A stretch of 18,803 nt of DNA. Source: DATNBT01 sp964579765. Lineage in GTDB: Bacteria; Acidobacteriota; Vicinamibacteria; Vicinamibacterales; CAVVIG01. Shown one piece after another: positions 13,922 to 18,803 of the stretch. A program made the position numbers and the translations under genes. Location of the stretch: the NCBI GenBank assembly GCA_964579765.1, contig CAZOIK010000064.1:1-18803 (forward strand). The letters are read 5' to 3'. Under the pieces are notes generated by a model. That model was given only the letters and a program-made list of their open reading frames with translations. It made no database searches and was not told the origin of the DNA. The stretch's first letter is position 1; each line of letters starts with the position of its first letter.

Positions 13922-14440
13922 TCATTGCGATTCGTACCCGACCTTCGACGGGAACGCGCCAGACACGACGAGCGTGCCGGCCATCACGGCAATCGGCAGC
14001 TGCGGCAGCGGACGCGGCGCCGGGCCGTCCTTCACGCGCCCGCCGTCCGTCGGATCGAACTTCGAGTAGTGGCACGGGCACGACAGCACGTGCTCGTCGG
14101 AGAGCCAGTCGGTGACATCGCAGCCGTCGTGCGTGCAGATGGCGGTGTAGGCGAAAACGACGTCACCCACCCGCCCGATCACCAGACGGTTGAATCGCGA
14201 TCCACTCCGGACGACCTTCGTCTCCGGCTCCATCGCCCACCCGACGATCGGCTTCGCGTCGTCCGTCAGGTCGGCGGCGGCGAGCGGCGTCTTCGCGTCG
14301 TCGCCGTCGCGGACGAGGAGGTCGCCGGCCTTCGGCCGCGCGCTCGCGGGATCGTCCTGCGCGGCGGCGGCGTGCGGGAGCAGCGTGATCACGCCGAGCC
14401 CGAGCCCGCCCACGATGACGTCGCGACGTCTGACGGCCAT
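13922..14440 (-). CDS. Tat-type secreted Rieske [2Fe-2S] protein
   Basis: Encodes 172 aa. The N-terminus MAVRRRDVIVGGLGLGVITLL has adjacent arginines followed by a hydrophobic helix, which fits a Tat signal or membrane anchor, with AAAAQ a likely cleavage area. The Rieske motifs are complete: C102-T-H104-D-G-C107 and C121-P-C123-H124. Cys102, His104, Cys121 and His124 are cluster ligands, and Cys107-Cys123 is the expected disulfide. GGRVKDGPAPRPLP (133-146) is the proline loop. It resembles QcrA-like or free-standing Rieske proteins, but no cytochrome b or c1 gene is adjacent. Its neighbour is the PQQ dehydrogenase, so a role in taking electrons from it is inferred. AGGA lies 10 nt before the ATG. 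Confidence 0.9.
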   Translation of the reverse strand: MAVRRRDVIVGGLGLGVITLLPHAAAAQDDPASARPKAGDLLVRDGDDAKTPLAAADLTDDAKPIVGWAMEPETKVVRSGSRFNRLVIGRVGDVVFAYTAICTHDGCDVTDWLSDEHVLSCPCHYSKFDPTDGGRVKDGPAPRPLPQLPIAVMAGTLVVSGAFPSKVGYESQ

Positions 14441-14499
14441 GCGGGACGCATCCTAGCAGAAGTCGCCGGCGCGGCACCGGTTGCGCCGCCGGGTGCAGC

Positions 14500-16092
14500 A
14501 TGGTCGAGCTGTGGCCGATAGTGGGAAAAATGACCAAAACGGCGTGGGCGGGCCTGGCCGCGAGCGCGCTCGTCTTCGCGCTGCTCGCGGCGACGCTGAC
14601 GCACGAGCCATTCGCCGAGTCGGACGCGCAGCTCTACGCCTCGATCGCGCTCACGTGGGCGCACTACCAGGTCGGCGTCCCCAGCGTGATGCGCTACTCG
14701 CCGCACGCGGTGGATCACGTCAGGTTCTACGGGCCGGTCTACTTTCAGGCCGTGGCCTCGACGTTCAAGCTGCTCGGCGTCTCGAAGCTGGCCGCGCGCG
14801 CGGTCAGCCTGGGTGGCGCGGCCCTCATCGCCGCATCGACTGCGGGCCTGGCGCTGTCGCTCGGAGCCACCGGCGCGTGGCCGTGGGCAATGCTGCTCGT
14901 GCTGCTGACGCCCGAACTCCGGTACTCCGCGACGGACGGCACCATGGAGACGCTGGCCGTCGGCCTCGCGCTGTTCGGCTTGTTCCTGTTCGTGCGCGCG
15001 CTCACCAGCCGTTCCAGGTCGTACGTCTTCGCCGCCGCGGCCGGTCTGTCGCTCGGCCTCTCCGGCCTGACGACGCCGCGCATTTACCCGTTTCTCGTCA
15101 GCTTCGGTCTGGCCGGGCTGGTGTATCTGCGCCGCGATCGACGCGAGCTCGCGCACTGGCTCATCGCGCTGTCCGGCGTGACCGCGCTGATGCTGGGGTG
15201 GGTGTGGTGCTACGACGGCGGCCTCGCGAGCTGGGCGCACCTGGTCGCCAGGGTGTTCACGCACGAGGGGTCGGACGTCGCGCTCGTCGGCACGCGCGTG
15301 TGGATGTTCCGGTGGTCGCGCCTCGTCGTCCCGGCGTGCGCGGCGGCCGGCGCGCTCGTCGCCGCATGGGCGCTCGGACGCACCGGTGCCGAGCGCGATC
15401 AGCGGTACGCGGCCGGTTTCGCGCTGTCCGCGGCCGCCATCAACTTCGTGCTCGTCGCGGCGGGCATGAACCTGACGTTCATGTTCGGCATCTACTTCGC
15501 CATCCCGCTGTTTGTCATTCTCGTCTCGCTGCCTTGGCCGCGCATCGGCGTCCCGCTGCGCGCGTGCCGGATGGTCACCGCCGGCCTGGTCGCCACGCTG
15601 GTCGCCTTTGCCGGGCTCACCTATCTGCGCGTCGCGCTCACGTGGAACGGCGAGGATCAGGGACGCGTCGAGAGATTCCTGCGCGCACACGTGCCGGCCG
15701 GCGCCGCGCTCATCGGCCCGCGGACGATGTACTTCTTCGCGGCGCAGCAAGCCGGCCTCCGCTACTGGACGGCAAACTCGCGCAGCTTCGCGGACTGGAC
15801 ACGCTGGATCGACAAAGACCCCGACGCGCTCGACGACGCGCGATCGCTGCCCGTCAGGCCGCGGCCGGCACAGCGGTTCATCCTGTGGCCGGACGACGTT
15901 CTGCCGAAGGGATACGGGTGCGCGGCGAACCACAAGATCGCCACCTATCACGCCCCGGCCGTGCCCGAGTGGTCCGTTCGGGAATCACTCGTCCACAGCC
16001 CACGCCAATACCCTGACGCCGTGCTCTACGCGCTGCCGCCGGGCTGCCCCACGGGATACGACCCGACGGATCCGGGGAACCTGGGCTCTTGA
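14500..16092 (+). CDS. GT39-like polytopic membrane glycosyltransferase
   Basis: Encodes 530 aa from ATG 14500; a second in-frame ATG (14530), preceded by GTGGGA, would give 520 aa and is equally plausible. About ten hydrophobic helices run from residue 15 to near 380, followed by a soluble C-terminal domain with three Cys. The first luminal/periplasmic loop carries EPFAESDAQLYASIA (36-50); Asp42 is the likely catalytic acid of the GT-C fold, as in ArnT/PMT-like (PF13231, GT39/GT83) enzymes that use a polyprenyl-phosphate sugar. RYSATDGTMET and FVRALTSRSRSY are also reminiscent of that group. The acceptor is unknown. It is divergent from the Rieske gene. The stop TGA falls at the start of a short repeat. 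Confidence 0.78.
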   Translation: MVELWPIVGKMTKTAWAGLAASALVFALLAATLTHEPFAESDAQLYASIALTWAHYQVGVPSVMRYSPHAVDHVRFYGPVYFQAVASTFKLLGVSKLAARAVSLGGAALIAASTAGLALSLGATGAWPWAMLLVLLTPELRYSATDGTMETLAVGLALFGLFLFVRALTSRSRSYVFAAAAGLSLGLSGLTTPRIYPFLVSFGLAGLVYLRRDRRELAHWLIALSGVTALMLGWVWCYDGGLASWAHLVARVFTHEGSDVALVGTRVWMFRWSRLVVPACAAAGALVAAWALGRTGAERDQRYAAGFALSAAAINFVLVAAGMNLTFMFGIYFAIPLFVILVSLPWPRIGVPLRACRMVTAGLVATLVAFAGLTYLRVALTWNGEDQGRVERFLRAHVPAGAALIGPRTMYFFAAQQAGLRYWTANSRSFADWTRWIDKDPDALDDARSLPVRPRPAQRFILWPDDVLPKGYGCAANHKIATYHAPAVPEWSVRESLVHSPRQYPDAVLYALPPGCPTGYDPTDPGNLGS

Positions 16093-16116
16093 TTTGAGAA
16101 TCTAGGATTTGAGAAT
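16091..16116 (+). repeat. 15-bp-period direct repeat at the glycosyltransferase stop
   Basis: GATTTGAGAAT occurs twice (16091-16101 and 16106-16116), giving a 15-bp period. It is AT-rich against a GC-rich background. The TGA stop of the glycosyltransferase (16090-16092) overlaps the first copy. The remaining convergent gap, to 16160, holds no clear terminator apart from a 5-bp stem near 16117-16130. Confidence 0.6.
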
Positions 16117-16160
16117 GCCGCACGCGCGGCTGCAATCCTGCCCTTCTGCCATTCCCCCGC

Positions 16161-17072
16161 TCAACCCAGATTGCGGCGCAGGCCAGCGACCTTCGTTCGC
16201 TTCATCGCGCTTCCCTTCATCGCGGCGCGCAGCTCGTCGTCCGATCGCGCGCGGAGGTCCTCGACGCTGACGCCGTCCCACGCGGGACGGGGCTGCCAGA
16301 CGGGATCGACTGAGACCGGCGGCGTCTGGTTCCAGGGACAGACCTCCTGGCAGATGTCGCACCCGTAGACGTGCGTGCCGATGGCCTCGCGAAACTCGGA
16401 CGGGATGTCGCCGCGCTGCTCGATCGTCAGGTATGAAATGCAGCGCGTCGAGTCGAGCACGCCGGGCGCGACGATCGCCTGCGTCGGACAGGCCTCGAGG
16501 CACAGCGTGCACGTGCCGCACTGATCGAGCGCGGGCCGATCGCACTCGAGGTCGAGGCTGCAGATGATCTCGGCGAGGAAGATCCACGATCCGATCGCGG
16601 GGCTGATGACGCACGTGTTCTTGCCAATCCAGCCGACGCCGGCGTACTGCGCGTACACGCGCTCCTGCACGGGGCCGGTGTCAACGTAGGCGCGCGCCTC
16701 GAACGGCTCGGGCGACACGCTCGTCATCCACGCGAGCAGCCGCTCCATCCGCGCGCCGACGACGTCGTGGTAGTCGTCGCCCCACGCGTAGCGCGCGATG
16801 TGCGCGCGCGACGGATCCGCGCACTCGACGGAGTACGGACGATCCGTGTTGTAGACCGTCGCGGTGACGATGACCGTGCGCGCGGACGGAAGGACGTGGC
16901 GGACGTCGGCGCGACGCTCGGCCGAGCGATGCAGGTAGGCCATGTCGCCCGCGTAGCCGCGGTCGAGCCACTCGCGGAAGAACGTCAACTCGGGATGATC
17001 GCCCGCAGGCGCGATGCCGCAGAGATCGAAGCCGAGCTCACGCGCCCTGGTTTTGATGTCGGAGGCAAGCAT
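16161..17072 (-). CDS. queG: Epoxyqueuosine reductase QueG
   Basis: Encodes 303 aa. It reduces epoxyqueuosine to queuosine in tRNA using cobalamin and two [4Fe-4S] clusters. The N-terminus ARELGFDLCGIAPA is characteristic. DTGPVQER (131-138) holds the expected catalytic Asp131, and YAGVGWIGKNT (143-153) is conserved. The ferredoxin-like cluster motifs are CGTCTLCLEACP (Cys185, 188, 191, 195) and C211, then YGCDICQEVCPWN (Cys238, 241, 245). The protein ends soon after GLRRN, so it lacks the C-terminal HEAT extension of longer QueG proteins; the short form is common. The ATG at 17072 is 3 nt from a perfect palindrome (copy E) that also supplies the best ribosome-binding match (AGGG, 8 nt upstream). 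It lies downstream of GH16. Confidence 0.93.
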   Translation of the reverse strand: MLASDIKTRARELGFDLCGIAPAGDHPELTFFREWLDRGYAGDMAYLHRSAERRADVRHVLPSARTVIVTATVYNTDRPYSVECADPSRAHIARYAWGDDYHDVVGARMERLLAWMTSVSPEPFEARAYVDTGPVQERVYAQYAGVGWIGKNTCVISPAIGSWIFLAEIICSLDLECDRPALDQCGTCTLCLEACPTQAIVAPGVLDSTRCISYLTIEQRGDIPSEFREAIGTHVYGCDICQEVCPWNQTPPVSVDPVWQPRPAWDGVSVEDLRARSDDELRAAMKGSAMKRTKVAGLRRNLG

Positions 17073-17075
17073 GGT

Positions 17076-17096
17076 GGCGGCCCTGAAAGGGCCGCC
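17076..17096 (-). repeat. REP-like palindrome upstream of queG, copy E
   Basis: GGCGGCCCT (17076-17084) and AGGGCCGCC (17088-17096) are perfect 9-bp arms around GAA. It lies in the 46-nt gap between the GH16 stop (17119) and the queG start (17072). On the minus strand, its foot reads GCAG rather than GTAG. Confidence 0.8.
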
Positions 17097-17118
17097 CTGC
17101 GAGTGTACACGCGGGTAA

Positions 17119-18803
17119 CTACGGCTGCGTCACCTTGACGTAGCTCACCGACATCGTCTGCGGCAACGTCTTCGGGTCAACAGTACCGCCGACGTCGCCG
17201 CCGAGCGCCGTGTTGACGATCAGAAACATCGGCGTGTTGGGCACGGCGGTGGTCACCGTGCACGTCGTCGCGCCGTCGATCTTCCAGACGAGCGAGCCGG
17301 GTTCCCAGACGATGGAATACGTGTGCCAGTCGAGGCTGACGTCCACGGTGGGCGGCAGGCAGCCGATGTGGTTTGGACCGGAGTGAATCTCCTGGTTCAC
17401 CTGCGTCTGATTACCGTAGAGGATCTCCGTCATGTCGATTTCGTCGGAGCCGGGCAGATCCCACTGGCACGCGCCGGTGTTGATCGTCTGCGTCTTGAAG
17501 ACCTCCTGGCAGTTCGCGCCGAGGAACCAGAGCGTCGGCCACGTCGTGCCACCCGGCAGCTTCGCCCGAATCTCGACGGTGCCGTAGACGAAGTTGAACG
17601 ACGACCACTGCACTGCGCCCGACGTGTAGTTGTAGTTGAACGGACCGTACGGGCCACAGGTAATCGGCTGCACCTGGGTCGTGATCGTCAGCCCGTTGCC
17701 CGTTGACACGTTGGCCGGCGTGTAGCACTCGGCTTCGCTGTTGCTGGAATCGCCTTCGCGGTCGATGACGGTCCACACGCTCGGGTCGAGCGTCGGCGCC
17801 GAGAAATCGTCGTAGAACACCACGCCGTCCGGCGCCGGCGTCGCGGTGAAGCTGACGCCCATGACGTCGCCGCCGGCGATCGTCACCATCGTGCTGCCTG
17901 GAGTGAAGCGGTAGCCGGGATGACTGGGCGTCAGGACGTACGTGCCGTCGCCGAGATGCGTGAACGCGAAGTTGCCCGCGCTGTCCGTCGTCGTCATCGC
18001 GTTGGTGAGCCCGGTCAGGGACACCGACGCGCCCGCACCGCCGTCGAGCGGACCGATCGTGCCCGAGATCGAATACGACACCGTCTGGCCGGTGAAGTTG
18101 ACCCCCGAGACATTCGAGCCGGTCAGGGTGACACTGCGATTGCTCGGCGTGAACCCATACCCGCTCTTCTGCGGCGTGACGAGATAGCTGCCGGGGCCAA
18201 GTCTGCCGAAGCTGTAGTTGCCATACCGGTTGGCCGTCACCGTCGCCGCGCTCGCACCGCTGAGGCTGACGGTCGCATTCTGTCCGATCGAAGACGGGCT
18301 CACGGTGCCGCTGATCGTCAGGCTGACAATCGACAGCGTGACGGACGCCGAATGCGACAGCGAGCCGCTCGTGCCCGTGATCGTGAGCGTCCGCTTCCCC
18401 GCGGCCGCGCCCGCCGCCGTCACCGTCAGTATCGACACGCCCGGCGCCGCGATCGACGCAGGCGTGAACAACCCCGACGAGTTGCCGGGCAGGCCCGTGC
18501 CGCTCAGCGCGACGGTGCCGGCGAAGCCGTTGAGCGCGCCGACGGTCACCGTGTAGCTCGTGCCGCCGGTCGTGCCAATCGTCTGCGACGACGGCGCGAC
18601 GGAGAGGGTGAAGTCCGGCGGCGGCGGGCCAGTGACGGCGAGACTGGCGGTCGTCGAGTGTGTGAGCGATCCGCTCGTGCCCGTGACGGTCAGCGTCGAT
18701 CGGCCGGCCGACGCGCCTGACGTCGTCAGGATCGTCAGCGTCGAACTTCCTCCGGGCGCGATCGCGGGCGGATCGAACGAGGCCGTGGCGCCCGACGGCA
18801 CAC
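17119..18803 (-). CDS. Large secreted glycoside hydrolase family 16 protein, 3' part (5' end outside window)
   Basis: The frame is open to the window edge, so the 5' end is missing; 561 residues are visible. Order, numbering from the first complete codon: one partial and one complete Ig-like unit (to about 160) each ending in a TGTSGSL-S/T-HS motif; two carboxypeptidase-regulatory-like modules (about 161-240 and 241-321) with GYGFTPS and GYRFTPG repeats; then a GH16 domain (about 328-561). The GH16 catalytic motif is DEIDMTE: Glu454 nucleophile, Asp456 and Glu459 acid/base, in the ExDxxE form. Conserved flanking aromatics include WPTLWFLG and LDWHTYSIVW. GH16 members of this type cleave beta-1,3- or 1,3-1,4-glucans; substrate is not decided here. 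It is secreted by inference. Confidence 0.9.
   Translation of the reverse strand, partial: VPSGATASFDPPAIAPGGSSTLTILTTSGASAGRSTLTVTGTSGSLTHSTTASLAVTGPPPPDFTLSVAPSSQTIGTTGGTSYTVTVGALNGFAGTVALSGTGLPGNSSGLFTPASIAAPGVSILTVTAAGAAAGKRTLTITGTSGSLSHSASVTLSIVSLTISGTVSPSSIGQNATVSLSGASAATVTANRYGNYSFGRLGPGSYLVTPQKSGYGFTPSNRSVTLTGSNVSGVNFTGQTVSYSISGTIGPLDGGAGASVSLTGLTNAMTTTDSAGNFAFTHLGDGTYVLTPSHPGYRFTPGSTMVTIAGGDVMGVSFTATPAPDGVVFYDDFSAPTLDPSVWTVIDREGDSSNSEAECYTPANVSTGNGLTITTQVQPITCGPYGPFNYNYTSGAVQWSSFNFVYGTVEIRAKLPGGTTWPTLWFLGANCQEVFKTQTINTGACQWDLPGSDEIDMTEILYGNQTQVNQEIHSGPNHIGCLPPTVDVSLDWHTYSIVWEPGSLVWKIDGATTCTVTTAVPNTPMFLIVNTALGGDVGGTVDPKTLPQTMSVSYVKVTQP

Noticed and set aside
14389..15951. A 520-codon minus-strand open frame opposite the glycosyltransferase
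   Set aside because: Composed largely of R, E, D, Q and A with no domain pattern; the plus strand encodes clear membrane helices.
16117..16130. GCCGC-acgc-GCGGC as terminator between the glycosyltransferase and queG
   Set aside because: The stem is only 5 bp, there is no T-run, and such short stems are frequent by chance in GC-rich DNA.
1..18803. CRISPR array, tRNA, rRNA, riboswitch, phage or transposase genes
   Set aside because: No regularly spaced repeats with unique spacers, no cloverleaf or conserved RNA core, and no integrase, transposase or structural phage protein was recognised on either strand.

Overview
The window is gene-dense, very GC-rich chromosomal DNA (codon third positions are strongly G/C) from a free-living bacterium. 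DUF1844, YraN, MazG, RibF, CysS and QueG housekeeping genes sit beside secreted PQQ, Rieske and GH16 proteins. Together with short GC-rich palindromes scattered between genes, this fits an Acidobacteriota member (Vicinamibacteria-like). That assignment is an inference from protein style and was not computed. No rRNA, tRNA, CRISPR array, transposase or phage gene was seen.

Layout. Positions 1-307 hold the 3' end of a plus-strand cupin gene, followed by a candidate intrinsic terminator. Positions 356-5781 are a long minus-strand collinear cluster. In transcription order it reads DUF1844, PhnP-like metallo-beta-lactamase, ribF, a small unknown protein, cysS, yraN, galT and a small zinc-ribbon protein. 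Spacing is tight or overlapping, so it is probably one operon. mazG (5860-6657) is divergent from it. A second minus-strand series (12087 down to 6683) encodes YqgE/AlgH, a secreted M49-like metallopeptidase, an AAA_28-type P-loop NTPase and a YHS/HMBD copper P1B-ATPase; the last three overlap or nearly touch. Next comes a minus-strand pair, a Tat-type Rieske protein followed by a type I PQQ dehydrogenase (14440 to 12145), plausibly a periplasmic oxidation module. A divergent plus-strand GT39-like membrane glycosyltransferase (14500-16092) converges on queG (17072-16161). Upstream of queG lies the 3' part of a large secreted GH16 glycanase with Ig-like and carboxypeptidase-regulatory-like modules (17119-18803).

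The most distinctive signal is not a gene. A 17-bp palindrome, CGGCCCT-gaa-AGGGCCG, occurs five times. A related palindrome of different stem sequence occurs once. Three of the six copies carry a GTAG tetranucleotide at the foot of the hairpin, the layout known for REP elements mobilised by RAYT (Y1 transposase-like) proteins. Copies sit at the 3' ends of galT, cysS, the PQQ dehydrogenase and the Rieske gene, a few bases upstream of queG, and, in frame, inside mazG. In galT and cysS the TAG stop codon is part of the GTAG foot. Other simple repeats are a 7-bp tandem repeat coding for a linker in the copper ATPase and a 15-bp-period repeat at the end of the glycosyltransferase gene.
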